NCBI RefSeq assembly: GCF_030936135.1
Contig: NC_082596.1
Location: forward strand, 13,244,155 to 13,308,154
Direction: 5' to 3'
From: Gavia stellata
Taxonomy: Eukaryota; Chordata; Aves; Gaviiformes; Gaviidae
DNA length: 64,000 bases
Made by a program: the position numbers and the translations under genes. A model generated the notes under the pieces. The model was given only the letters and a program-made list of their open reading frames with translations, ran no database searches and was not told where the DNA came from. Positions 35,601 through 46,105 of the stretch are shown here, piece by piece (position 1 is the first letter of the stretch; every line of letters starts with the position of its first letter).

Positions 35601-36729
35601 ATGCAGGCAATTTCAAGTGGAGTCAACTGTACCTAGTTAAAACTAGCACATGGGAAGGTCTGGCCCCAATAGGATGTTAAAAGTAAAATCCTAGTTAAGT
35701 AATGATAAATCAGCAGTTCCCAAAATTGAGAATTGCTTATAAACATATGTTGCCAATTCTCTCTGATTCCAGCTGGGAAAAACAGATGGGGAAAAGGGAA
35801 TAAAAATAAAGAGCCAAAGTAGATAATTGTCATTTTAAAAAGCACAAAACTGCACAAGACTTTTGAGATCTTAAACACAGTCTTTACAGTCTTTAAGCCT
35901 TCCTTCCTTGTAAGCTGTGTAGACTGTAACCCCAGGGCTGTTTCAGTCTTGACATAGAGGAGGAGTTGTTCACAGGGACGAGGAGAGCATATTTCTCAAT
36001 GATCAGCAGTGTGAGAAATTAGTCTCCAGGGTAGTCTCTCTGTTAAGACATGGTCCAATCATGCTAACATTTAAAACCCTCAGTGATAAAGATCAGAACT
36101 GTGCCATGGGTGCCTTTTCACAGGAAAGCTTGGGACAAGGCATTTAATTCTCCCCCGTGTAGTAACCAGAAAAATACTTTTGTGGGTAGAACAAAACTCT
36201 CTTTTAGCCATACTCCAAGAAGTGCCTCTTTTCCTGCTTGCCACCACAGAGTGGCCTCAGGAGCTCACAGTGCCCTGTGTGAGTTTGTCCAGTACCAAGG
36301 CTGTGCTCGCACGGCACCACTGAGCACCAGACAGAGATGCCCCCAGCCACCCTGGCATGGATCTCCACACAGGCCCATACCCCTCTTTGCAGCTAGCGTC
36401 CCCTCACCACACCATCTGACATGGGCTTACCTCAAATCTGAATGTTAAGCTGAAAGTCCTCCAAGATTTTTAGACTTCCTGCTTTCTCCTCTCCTCCTCC
36501 CACTGGGTGCGGTGGACCTTGGATCAGACCCCAGGGGTTCTGGTAGGAGCGGAGCACATTACTCAAAGCACATCCCACTCTTCTAAAGAGGCTCTTGGTG
36601 TCTCCTCAGAGTGACCTGCCAGCAATAAAGGAGAAGTTCCAGCAAATGTACAAGAAGTCGTTAGCTGAAGCTGTCCGATCTGATACCTCTGGAGACTTCA
36701 GAAAGTTGCTGCTGGCTCTTTTGCACTAA
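11632..36729 (+). CDS. ANXA13: ANXA13, annexin A13 (11 coding exons)
   Basis: Calcium-dependent phospholipid-binding annexin of polarised epithelia, linked to apical membrane trafficking. Exons: 11632-11646, 25080-25158, 27440-27534, 29226-29396, 29997-30030, 30112-30191, 32051-32119, 32324-32425, 34365-34440, 35279-35391, 36610-36729. All introns are GT-AG, phases match, and the product is 317 residues (human isoform a is 316). Four annexin repeats are visible. Type II calcium loops KGAGTDE (residues 29-35), KGAGTDE (101-107) and KGGGTDE (260-266) are intact. Repeat 3 has GEGRWGTEE (183-191), a non-canonical loop also found in mammalian ANXA13. Matching acidic residues occur about 39 residues later, for example D72 and D303. 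The N-terminus MGSSHS fits an N-myristoylation signal (Gly2, Ser6), as expected for ANXA13, the myristoylated annexin. KRHHH at 9-13 is a local basic/histidine stretch. It ends LLLALLH. Confidence 0.95.
18902..19070 (-). repeat. Ancient CR1 fragment, minus orientation
   Basis: AATCATAGAATTAGAAGGCA, CCTTGAGATGTCA and CAGCTCTGCCCAAACCAGTC then CTGACAG match the reversed 3' region of old CR1 elements. Strongly diverged; right end uncertain. In ANXA13 intron 1. Confidence 0.7.
23517..23546 (+). other. Possible alternative ANXA13 first coding exon
   Basis: ATG GCT GCA CTA CAG CAG CTA CCA TTA GCG ends exactly at a strong donor GTAAGT and in phase 0, so it would splice in frame to the exon at 25080, replacing MGSSH by [10 protein letters not shown]. 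An acceptor-like TTCCATTTCAG ends a few bases upstream. Inclusion as an internal exon after exon 1 would introduce an immediate TGA, so only use as an alternative 5' exon would give protein. There is no homology support; it may be chance. Confidence 0.2.
25080..25158 (+). CDS. ANXA13: ANXA13 coding exon 2
   Basis: 79 nt; acceptor TTTTCCTAG and donor GTAAGA. It encodes [20 protein letters not shown] then SACKGA plus the first base of a Gly codon. It holds the end of the N-terminal tail and the start of annexin repeat 1. The overlapping 24979-25185 open frame is in a different phase. Confidence 0.95.
27440..27534 (+). CDS. ANXA13: ANXA13 coding exon 3
   Basis: 95 nt; acceptor CTTTTTCAG and donor GTATTT, which has a poor +4 to +6 match. 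It encodes [20 protein letters not shown] then [11 protein letters not shown], completing KGAG|TDE of the first calcium loop across the intron. Confidence 0.96.
29226..29396 (+). CDS. ANXA13: ANXA13 coding exon 4
   Basis: 171 nt, 57 codons; acceptor CCTGTAG and donor GTTGGG, which is a weak donor. It encodes [20 protein letters not shown] through the repeat-2 loop [20 protein letters not shown]. An internal TGTGAGTAC at the CEY codons resembles a donor but is read through. The open frame beyond 29396 is intronic. Confidence 0.97.
29895..29993 (+). repeat. (TTTA)n-like AT-rich low-complexity tract
   Basis: T-rich TTTA/TTTATT tract ending directly in the acceptor of ANXA13 exon 5. It supplies a very long polypyrimidine-like stretch in front of a 34-nt exon. 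Confidence 0.8.
29997..30030 (+). CDS. ANXA13: ANXA13 coding exon 5 (34-nt small exon)
   Basis: Acceptor TTGCCTAG and donor GTAAGT. It encodes [11 protein letters not shown] plus the first base of a Leu codon. It is separated from exon 6 by an intron of only 81 nt. Confidence 0.95.
30112..30191 (+). CDS. ANXA13: ANXA13 coding exon 6
   Basis: 80 nt; acceptor CTCCACAG and donor GTAAGG. It encodes [20 protein letters not shown] then LVTVLE, the end of repeat 2 with the DTSG motif. Confidence 0.96.
30677..30800 (-). repeat. CR1 LINE fragment, minus orientation
   Basis: Begins CACAGAACCATAGAATATCT and GTTGGAAGGGACC, the reversed 3' end of an avian CR1, and continues through GTCCAACTCCCTG and CTTGAACTCTGACAGGCTTG. 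About 120 bp in ANXA13 intron 6. Confidence 0.9.
32051..32119 (+). CDS. ANXA13: ANXA13 coding exon 7
   Basis: 69 nt, 23 codons; acceptor TTTCCTGTAG and donor GTAAGT. It encodes [20 protein letters not shown] then LYK, the linker into repeat 3. Confidence 0.96.
32324..32425 (+). CDS. ANXA13: ANXA13 coding exon 8
   Basis: 102 nt, 34 codons; acceptor AATCTTTAAG (short pyrimidine tract) and donor GTGAGT. It encodes [20 protein letters not shown] then [14 protein letters not shown], repeat 3 with the atypical GRWGT loop. Confidence 0.96.
34365..34440 (+). CDS. ANXA13: ANXA13 coding exon 9
   Basis: 76 nt; acceptor GTCCTCATAG, donor GTAAAA followed by a run of adenines (GT then A14). It encodes [20 protein letters not shown] then AYLTL plus the first base of a Val codon. 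Confidence 0.95.
35279..35391 (+). CDS. ANXA13: ANXA13 coding exon 10
   Basis: 113 nt; acceptor TTTTCTTTAG and donor GTATGG. It encodes [20 protein letters not shown] then [17 protein letters not shown], carrying the repeat-4 calcium loop. The open frame past 35391 is intronic. Confidence 0.97.
36610..36729 (+). CDS. ANXA13: ANXA13 coding exon 11 and stop
   Basis: 120 nt including TAA at 36727-36729; acceptor GTCTCCTCAG. It encodes [20 protein letters not shown] then [20 protein letters not shown]303 in SDTSGD is the acidic partner of the repeat-4 loop. Confidence 0.97.
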   Translation, partial: SDLPAIKEKFQQMYKKSLAEAVRSDTSGDFRKLLLALLH

Positions 36730-36920
36730 AAAGCCATCAAGAATGAAGAGGCATGCTGAGCAGCCACCTCTTGATTAGTTTCCAAAATAGCATCCAAAAA
36801 ATGTGGCATTAGCACAAAGAAAAAAATCCAATTTATTTTCTTTCCAGCTGGGAAATGTGTTGCCAAGTAATGCTGGACGTGAGGCTTATGTTATGGCTAT
36901 CTCGCCAAATGTCCTTAAGC

Positions 36921-36926
36921 AATAAA
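36921..36926 (+). terminator. ANXA13 poly(A) signal
   Basis: AATAAA 192 nt after the stop codon, followed by a T/GT-rich stretch near 36959-36980. Predicted cleavage is about 36937, giving a 3'UTR of about 210 nt. Confidence 0.8.
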
Positions 36927-37440
36927 GACATGTTAAAAAAACCCAATCTAAATTGACCTCTTTTTGTTTGCATATGTGGAGGAATCTTCTGTCATTGTTT
37001 CTTCTGGGTAGATTTTCTGTCTTTCTCTTGTTCTGAAGATTATCCCTGTTCTTTCCGCAATTCGACGGGTGCCATGTCATGCCGTTACAGTCCTGCCAAG
37101 AGAAAATGGATAGTAATTTCATCTCAGCCCATTATCACAGCTCTTTAAACAACCTGAGGGCTATGAATTAATGATTTAAGTCAGGCTCTTATTAAAATCC
37201 TGCTATCGATGGGGAAGGTCTGAGTGATTTCCCTGTCTGTGAGTTGCCCTTTCAGCATAGTCACCTCCTAAGTTACCCTATGAAGGAGAAACGGACTTGC
37301 AGACCCTGTTGGCACCACCTCCTGGGATATGGTGCAGGGGCACAGCTGCGAAAGAGATGGGGCTTCATGAGGTGGATCTGCCAGGCAGAGAAATGCTGTT
37401 TCCACAGAGGCAGACATGGGCCTCAGGACAGCTGCCTGGT

Positions 37441-37590
37441 CTCCATCCTTGGAGGTTTCCAAGACCTGACTGGATAAAACCCTGAGCAACCTTGTCTAGT
37501 CTCATGGTTGACCCGGCTTTGAGCAGGAGGTTGAACTACAGACCACCGGAGGTCCCTTCCTCCCTGAATTACCCTAAAATCCTATAATTG
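37441..37590 (+). repeat. CR1 LINE 3' end, plus orientation
   Basis: GGAGGTTTCCAAGACCTGAC, GAGCAGGAGGTTGAACTA and GGAGGTCCCTTCC are typical of the CR1 3' end, followed by a decayed terminal repeat (TACCCTAAAATCCTAT). Confidence 0.9.
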
Positions 37591-39134
37591 TATGACAGAA
37601 GATGTAGATGAAAAATAACATGACAGGGCCTGACAAATAAGAAGAGAGTCTGGGTCAAGGAGATGGGCTTGTGAGTGTTTCTCTGTGCCTGGCCCCTTCC
37701 CCCTTTTGAGTGTACCACTCTATGAGGGGAGGGGTCTTTCAGACCTAAATCCTCTGAGGTGTGATAGCTGATGGCGTCTGATTCCCACTGAAAATAGTAT
37801 TTCTGAAGCACTGGACGTGTTTCTCCCTGCCTGTATTAATGTCACAGCAGTAGTACCTGGCTGTCTAGTTATAGTCTGTAAAGATGGGGCAAAATAAATG
37901 GGAGATGGGAAAGATGGAGGGCTTTTCAGAAAGATTATCTGTGTCACACAGGTGTAACAGGATGTTCCGGTGTTTTAGAGGCCTGATCCCCCTTTGGCAA
38001 CATTTCTAGCAACCTAAAAATATCAGAGACAGATCCTGAACCTGCAATGAACCACCTGATTCCGGATTTGACTTTATCAAAGGCATTTTAACATTCAGAC
38101 CCAGAAAGAGCAGAGCAGTGCAGGGTCTCCGTATCTCCTTATTGCTGTTGCCATGGGGCTCTTGTAACCAGAGACTATAGAAAGGATAGATGAATAATCT
38201 ACTTAGGTGTCCAGTGTTCCTGGTGATATTTTATACTCCAGAGGTCACGCTGTATGTTCAGTCCAAGATAAGCTGGCAGGTACCCATTCTCAAATGATGC
38301 AGTTTGAAGAAAAAGTCAGCGGGTGTCTGAAATGCACATGAAGGAGCTGGTTTAGGCAAAGGATTTGTTTTAAAATATTCCAACAAGAGTGCCCAAAGCT
38401 GTATGAGTGGTTTCTATGAAACCTCTAGAAGCTCAGCATGCTTTAAACCCAGCTATGTCCTTATTTAATGTGAAGTACATAACTTTGGCAGCCAAATATA
38501 TTTTTTGCCTGAAGACTGTTTTAATTAACGCTAGTAGGTCATTCTGACTAAAGAAGGAAGAGTACAATTGCTTTCATCTTAATCTTTCACTCTTTAATTA
38601 GAGATTGGCCTGAAACCAAGCCAGGAGCCCACACATCTTCACACCCACACATACTGGGCCAAAGTCATTACTGAATTACATGCTGTATCTCTCTATCTGT
38701 ACACAATACATACAGTGATGGCAGTGACACTTGTGGAGTTGCTCTGTGTCTCCAAAGCTGTAAGAGTAAAACTTGTCCCTATGCCTCTGTAACAAAAGTT
38801 TAGGTCAGGGGATCAAAATTCAAGTTCAGATTTCAAGACCAGTGTCTACAGATGTAGTCTGTTACCTTGCCTACAAAATCAGAACCAAACTCAGATTCGA
38901 TCAAGTCTTAAACTAAGCCTTAGTTCAGAATTAAGTATCATACCTATGTGAACAACAGCTGTGGTGATAGGGCACTCAGGGAAATCATGTTTGCTGAGCA
39001 GCTAAATAGAAAATGAGTAACACAATAGTTACAGAGGAATGAGAGAGAAGGATCATAAGGGTATCGGGACTTAAATAGGAAGAAGACCAGATAGTTGGCA
39101 ACGAGTAGCAGCAGAAGGAAGTTAGCAGACTTCT

Positions 39135-39385
39135 TTGTGGGCAAGAGGCAGCATCTGCAAGTTGCAACAAAAGAAATTCCTATCGGATATACAGAAAAAA
39201 GTCTTCACCAGGAGAATGGTTCAGGACTGGAGCAGGTTGTCCAGAGATGTTGTGAAATCTCCATCTTTCAAGATTTAAAAAATTCAAGTGGGCAAGTCCC
39301 TGAGCAACCTGATCTGTCTCTGAGGTTAGCCCTGCTGTGAGCAGGAGGTTGCAGTAGGTGAGCTCCCAAGGGCTCCCCAACCCAA
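39135..39385 (+). repeat. CR1 LINE fragment (older), plus orientation
   Basis: GCAAGAGGCAGCATCTGCAA, AGAAATTCCTATCGGATATA, GTCTTCACC, GGAGCAGGTTGTCCAGAGAT and GAGCAGGAGGTTGCAGTAGG follow the CR1 3' ORF2/UTR order in plus orientation. More diverged than the copy at 37441. Confidence 0.85.
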
Positions 39386-40671
39386 TCTTCCCATGTCTCT
39401 AGAAGAATTAGGTAGTTTGTGAGCAGGAGACCACACCTGGCAGTGCCGTGTGGAATAGTCATTGTATCTATGTTTCCTGAAGTAACAAAGGACTTTATCT
39501 TACTGTCGCGTATGATTGTCCGTCAATTCCCCATATTCACACTGGATTCTGTTTCCTTTTCAATGTCTTCTCTGCTTCTTGCTAGCTTGGGGAGTTTCAT
39601 TCCCTTCAGGGAGCTAGAGGAGAGGATCAAAGGGCTGTTTTCCCAATCCAGTGAAGGAAATAGTGAATCCACACTGGGCTCCAGCTGAGCACAGACAGGA
39701 CTCAGGGAGGCTGCTTCAGTGGGGAGTATCAGGATGCATCCAAAACCAGGTGCTGGGTGTGGGGAAACATTTCCTTCACAGGTCTGGCCCAGACATCACA
39801 TGTAGAGTTAGGTCTCCTGGTGGTGTTATCAGCTGGGTGAGACTCAGACATACATGTTGAGTAGAAAGGTCCCTATCCATGCTATCTCTTGATAGTAATT
39901 TTCTAGTATAAGAGATACCTTTGCTCTTTCAATGCACATATTCATTATATACGTTTACATGCATGTGTAAATATGCAATGCATAAACCTAATAATTCTCC
40001 AACACATTAGTCATCCTTTCTGCTCCCGTATTTCTCTCCCCTCCAGCTTAAAATAAGCAAAATGGTGTCAGGTGCCCATCTTACCCTGATCAGGGCCCAC
40101 CAACCAAGCTCCATGCTGCCAGGACATGCAATGTCCCAGGCAGTGCTGGCTGCCCTCCCAGCTTAGGCTGAAGGCTGTCACCCCAACCAGCCACGACTGC
40201 TGCTTGGGGCATCTTCCCGTCCTCTCCAATTCATGGCATCTGATTAATTATGGTCCCTGTAATTGTCTGTTTTTACAATGAGGAATGTTAATCCTGGGTT
40301 TTGTTCCCTTTCCCAGTTTTATAAAGACCATAATAAGGAATATTTTTTCTTGTCCCTGTGTCTATTTAGACTGCAAATTTGGGGAAAGGGATGATCTCTC
40401 TCTTGATAACTGTGGAGACTGGTAGTCGTCGAGGTGGTGCACGTAACACTGAAGCTCAGTGAAGTCTCTGACTTGAACAGTCCTTTTTCCCCATCCATAT
40501 TTGTTCATTTTCACCTGAATTGTAATAGGATCAGTGTATGAGTTTTAGAAGTTGTCTGACATCACCAATCTTCTCTGTGCACCTGTCTGCTAGCTGATTA
40601 GATTACAGCCTTTTTCCGCTCTGTTGCTTAGTGCATGATAATAGACATTTCATCATCCCATTACTTTAAAA

Positions 40672-40900
40672 CATAAGAAGAGCTGCTCTGGGTCAGATCA
40701 AAGGTTCAACCATCCTAATTCCAAAACTGAGCGATCCCAAAAACTTAAGGAAAGAGAGCAGAAGGAGCAGGGTAGCAGGGTGAGTATACAGCATTGCAGG
40801 AAAGTGGTCGTTCCTTGCTAGACATTTCCATTTTGTAGAAACTGGCCATTGATGGAGTTCATAGAGCAGCGGTTGCAGAGGATCGCTGGTTTTAACAGCC
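40672..40900 (+). repeat. Ancient sauropsid-type interspersed repeat (tentative)
   Basis: ACATAAGAAGAGCTGCTCTG followed by GGTCAGATCAAAGGTTCAAC resembles an old repeat found in many reptiles and birds (ACATAAGAAC...TGGGTCAGACCAAAGGTC). Only the first ~60 bp is convincing; family not assigned. Confidence 0.5.
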
Positions 40901-43900
40901 CGCAATGGCTCCAGCCTCCCTCAAGGGCTATGGGGGACCTGCAGCATCATGTCCTACAATGCTGCTGGGTCACATAACCTGCGAACGAGCCCACTTTTCC
41001 ATTTGCACATGGTGTTCAGACCAGCCTGCTATCCGTGCAACATCCCACTCCCATGGTTAATGCAGTATCCTGTCCTCACAAAAAAGACGACTCAGACCTG
41101 GTTAGGTCAATAGCACGCCAACCTAGGAAAACTGCCTCAAAAACTCATTCAGAAACAGACTTTCTCAGACTGTCCCACAGAAGAAACAGCTTGTCCCTCT
41201 CACCAGGGATCATGCTGCAGCAGTAGGGGCCGTATAGGACATACTGTTCTAGGATATGCCATGAAAAATGATTTCTGGTTTATTTATAGAGGAAATCCTA
41301 ACTAAGCAGTGCTGATGTGCCCACTTGGTTGGAGATGTGTCCGAAACCATAATCTCTGGTAAAGAAAGAAGAGAGAGCTCTAAAGCAGGCAGCAGGAGCT
41401 TCATTGCTTAGGAGCCTTGGCCCCAAATTGGCAGGGACCTGTGTGGGGACTCAGCAGGGAGCAGCAACCCCCCCGAGAGCAATAAGCTAGTTAAACAGCA
41501 CACGCTGTACTCTGGGTTAGCAGGAGTTTGCATAACCGTGCAAAGCCCTCGAGCCTGGGATCTTCTAAATAAATGCCACATTTATCCGTATCTAAAGCAG
41601 AAGAACATGCCACCTACCCTTCCCTGACCCCACAAAACAGTGTCACTAGTGAGGTCAGATAGCATCATTTGTTTCTTTAAGGGTTAAAAAAATAGTCCAC
41701 AGCCACTGCCAGGAAGAGGCAGAACTAAACAGGCAGCAAAGAGTTAGAGCCAGAACAGAGAAATAAAGCTAAATCAATCATCAAAACGGACCGCAATGAG
41801 AGCATATACATACAGAGCAAGAAAGAAAGCGAGAGGGCGTTTTGTTTGGGTAGCTAATGTTCTCTGGACGAGGAGAGAGAAATTCTCCTTTGGGTTTTTA
41901 ATGCCACTCTAAATATTTATAGCAAGATCATGGCCAGCTGGTGAGGCAGCGGCGGCGGGGAGTAGGGAGGGGAGGGTGCATTTTCCCCAGTACCCCAACA
42001 TCACCCTCTGGGTCGCGTCTTTACGCGAGGAGAGGGAAAAGGCTGCACATTGCCACGTTTACCCTCAAAGTGACTCATCTGCAGGAGTCAAGTCCAGTGG
42101 CTCCTGCCCTTCCCCTCCCTCACCTCGCCTGGCCGTTCACACACACGTGTGCACGCACACGCACAGACTGTGTGGGAATGGAAGATGCCACAGCCTCCAA
42201 AAAGCCATGCCAGCCCGACTCTACCCTGTCTTTAACACGGGCCTGGGCCTTCAGGGTTTTGTCTAGCCTTCAGGCATTTCACCATGTTGTTAGGCTGCAT
42301 TGAAAAGTCTCTGGGAAAGGCCACGTACGGCACGACCCGTGATGCAAAGCTGCTGTTTTTAGAGGAACAGGCTGCCCCCATCCCTGCAGTCTGCTGGGCT
42401 GCGGACGTGGGGGCAGGAACATATGGAGGACTGCAAACACCAGCGCAGCACAGGAGTTGACATAAGGGCACCATGGCTCCCAAAGATTTTCGCTCATCTG
42501 CCTCGCTGTGACCAGACGCAGACATGACTCACCCGTGAGCTTTGGCTTTGAAAATATGAGAAGGAGTTTTGTTTTAACCTTGTGTTTCCCTGTGGTAACG
42601 ATGCTTAGAAACAACGTTTTGGATTCAAGCCTATCCCAGAACAAAGGGAGGAATTTCAACACAGATGAGGGGCCCAATCCACTTACCCAGGCATAAGCAG
42701 CCAATGCCATTTTTTCTTGAAACCCCCAGGAAATTAGCACAGAGCTGAGACACATCACACTGGACCTGCTGAGAACCCAGCCAGGGGCCAGCTGGGGTTC
42801 TGGAGGATCCTCCGCTGGCACAAGGCGCTCAACTGATCCCAACCCTGGGGATGGATTTAGGCTCATCATCACAGATATCTACATGGGAGTGTTACATATG
42901 GACACCTACATGTGATTGAGGCAGCTGAGCACCTGTGGAGACCTAGCAGTGCCTGGAGGACTGTTTATCTGTGCAAATATAGGTGGTACTTACTGGTGAC
43001 CTGAATTACTCAGCAGACTCGGTTGTATTGACTAGCCCTCACTGGCTGCAAAAGGAGCTCAGACACCTTGTTCATGCGCAGGCATCTGCAGTTAGGGACC
43101 CCATCGAGGTGTCTGCCCTGGGGAGCTAAGTACCACCCTGGGACCTGCCACCCTGGGACTCTGGTTTCCATCTTGCTGCACTCACTTCAGCAACCTGCTC
43201 CAGTCCTCCCACCCGTAACGCTGAGCTTCCTCTAACCACCTGCTTGAGAAGTTCTTTGCTAAGCTGAAACCGCGGTTTCAGCTGAGGTCCTTACACAAAA
43301 GGCCACAGCCTGATATTTTCTATATGAAATATCAAGCAGCATCATAAAAATAAACTGTCCCAAGAGTGAACTTCACTCTCTGCTTGGCAGAGGTAGCTGG
43401 GGTCTCCCTGCCCACCTTGGGGCAGCCCTGGGTGCAGGGGTCCCTCTGCATCAGCATCTCCCACCAGACTGCAATGGGCCGATGCTCCCCGGATCTCTCC
43501 ATAAGGTGGAGACATGGTCCATCCCACCGGGGTCCCTGGAAGTCCTTCTCTCTCCCTCTTTCTCCATGAAACTACGGTGACAGTGCATTACCTAGTGTGG
43601 GGTGTTGCAGACTGTTTACAGGCTTCTAGAGTTCCCAGGCACTTTAGGACAGGGTCCTGCCACTGTTTCCAAGCGGACGGCCAGGACTTTTATAAGTGAA
43701 CTTTTCTCTCCGTGTCTATTTATTATATGTAAACATTTGCCAGAAAAACACCACTCGGGCATGCTCAGTACTGGTCAGGTCATTGCAAAAGGCAACAGCG
43801 GCGTCACATGTGATAACAGCGAGAAGCCCGTGTGCGCCTATTCTTAGCGCTGGAATGTATACAATGCCCCACCGCCTCGCCGCTCCTGCGCACAGCTCCC

Positions 43901-44689
43901 GAAGGCGGCAAAAGTGACTTCAGAATAAACACGTCCAGAAATCGCCCTCTATGAATCACTTACCTACTGAAAGAAACGTCCTGTGGGTTTATAGGTTTTT
44001 ATCCAGGCTCTAGCTATGGAAAATCTCAGCAGAGAATAAACGACAGAGAGTAAGTGCATGCAGTGAAGGACAACAGAAGGTAAACGTTTCTACCCTACCG
44101 TTTCACTGCAGGTTGAGCAGTTAGCCATGACAATAGATACTCATCATATTGTTCTGCCTGGCACTTAATTTAGTCATTGTGTGTCTGATTAACATAAAAA
44201 ATCCCACAGCTAAGCAGAGTTAATAAATAACCATTTTAATGCAGATTCCCAGTCTCAAGGGTTTCGTTTGCCCTGCTGCAGCGTTCAGCTCTGCCAGATT
44301 TACATTCTTTGGGAGTGACTAACTCTAGGGGAGAGAGGCGCAAGCTACTAAACTGCTAATACTTTAAAATAGTGAATAAACGTCTAACCGCATTTATTCA
44401 ACGTGATTAAAACCAACAAACCAATTGCTTCAGCCGTCCAGCTTTCATCCCAAATCAGTGAGATAACTTCAGTGCTTTTGCTTCTTGCCAAGGACACAGG
44501 CAGTGCTGACCTGAGAGCTGCAACCTATCTGATAACTTTATGAAAATTTTAAAGGGTCTTAGCGACCTTTTAGCTTCTTTATTATTTTCCCACTGTGCTT
44601 AACCCATGTTCCATTTTCATGCGTAACAGTGAACAGATATTTAGAGCAACATCAAAGTCCCGATTTGTTCCCTTGGAGCTGGATATTTC

Positions 44690-44697
44690 AATAAAAG
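44690..44697 (+). promoter_or_regulatory. Possible TATA-like element before KLHL38
   Basis: AATAAAAG lies 66 bp before the KLHL38 start codon, which would give a 5' leader of roughly 30 to 40 nt. It is a weak match to TATA; a more distant promoter is equally possible. Confidence 0.25.
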
Positions 44698-44755
44698 CTG
44701 CTAAGAATTTGTTTTTTTCTGCCAAGTCTAGAATTCATCTCTCTCCTATTTTGCT

Positions 44756-46105
44756 ATGGAGGAGGGATCCACTGAGGAGTTTCTCTTCAAAGACCACGAC
44801 TTCTCCTCCGAACTGCTGAGGCAGCTGAATGCTCTGCGGCAGAGCGGGATGCTGACTGATGTTACCCTCTGCTCCGGGGGCTTCGAAATCCCCTGCCACC
44901 GAAATGTGCTGGCTTCCAGCAGTCCATACTTCAAGGCGATGTTCTGTAACGACTTCAAAGAGAGTCGCCAGGCTAAAGTAATTCTGAAGGGCATCGACGC
45001 AGAGATTTTGGATCAGATTATCCTTTACGTTTACACAGGGGAGATTCTTATATCTGCTGAGAATGTCCTGTGCCTGTTGGAGACGGCCTCCATGCTGCAG
45101 TACACTAAGCTGTTTGAGGCCTGCTCAGCCTACCTCCAAGACAAGCTGACCCCTGACAACTGTCTGAGCATGATCAGACTGGCAAAAGTCTTGAACTGCG
45201 AAAGCCTCAATAAGAAAGCCAAGGCTATGGCTTTGAAATGCTTTCCTGAGGTGGCCTCTTCTGAGGACCTGAAGGACCTTTGTCCCTTGGAGCTCATCGA
45301 TTACCTTGGGGATGATGAGCTCTGTGGGGAGGAGGAGCAGGTCTTTGAGACACTGATGGTCTGGATCAGGCATGACCTCCAGGCAAGACAAGGCTACATC
45401 CAAGAGTTGTTCAAGAAGGTCCGGCTTCAGTACGTCCATCCAACTTTCCTCTTCCACTTCATCGCCAATGACTCCCTCGTTCAGTCCTCACCCACTTGCA
45501 GGAGCATCCTTGAGTCAGCCTGGAGACATATGTTTTCCTTATACAGCACCAACGCACCTGACATCAAGCCCATACTGCATGTTCCTCGCAGGTACTCCAA
45601 CCAAGAGTTCCTCATCATCATTGGTGGCAGGAAGGATAGCCAGCAGACAACAAGGGATGTCCTGCTCTATGATGACAAGACGAACCAATGGCTAAGCCTG
45701 GCCAAACTTCCCATGCGCCTGTACAAAGCCTCTGCAGTGAGCTTACACAGCAATATTTATGTGCTCGGAGGGATGCCTGTTAGCAATAAGAAAAGCCCGG
45801 TCAGTGATAATATTTACATTTACTCCCTCAAACTCAATCAGTGGAGGTTGGTTGAGCACATGTTAGTTCCACGTTACTCCCACAGAAGCTTGGCATATAA
45901 AAATTATATTTTATCATTCGGTGGAATTGGCGAAAACCAGGAAATCCTGAATTCTGTGGAAAGATACGATAGCATCTACAACACCTGTGAGAGCATGGCA
46001 AACATGCCTGTTGCCGTCCTTCACCCTGCTGTTGCTGCCAAAGATCAGAGGGTCTACCTCTTTGGTGGAGAAGACATTATGCAAAACCCTGTCCGGCTGA
46101 TCCAG
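44756..46105 (+). CDS. KLHL38: KLHL38 coding exon 1
   Basis: 1350 nt, residues 1-450, ending ...NPVRLIQ before donor GTAATG at 46106. It contains BTB, BACK and the first Kelch blades in one exon. The frame stays open in the intron for 33 more codons to a stop at about 46205, so intron retention would give a 483-residue truncated protein. Confidence 0.97.

Larger units (their letters stand above)
36945..44690. other. Intergenic DNA between ANXA13 and KLHL38
   Basis: No gene recognised. It holds two CR1 fragments, one ancient repeat and a short CA/CG-rich tract near 42131-42163. A G-rich patch near 41940-41975 follows a TATTTATAG/CAGCTG cluster, described in the findings. Confidence 0.7.

Noticed and set aside
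45125-45695. Antisense and alternate-frame open frames of 107-110 residues in KLHL38 exon 1
   Set aside because: Shadows of the KLHL38 coding sequence.
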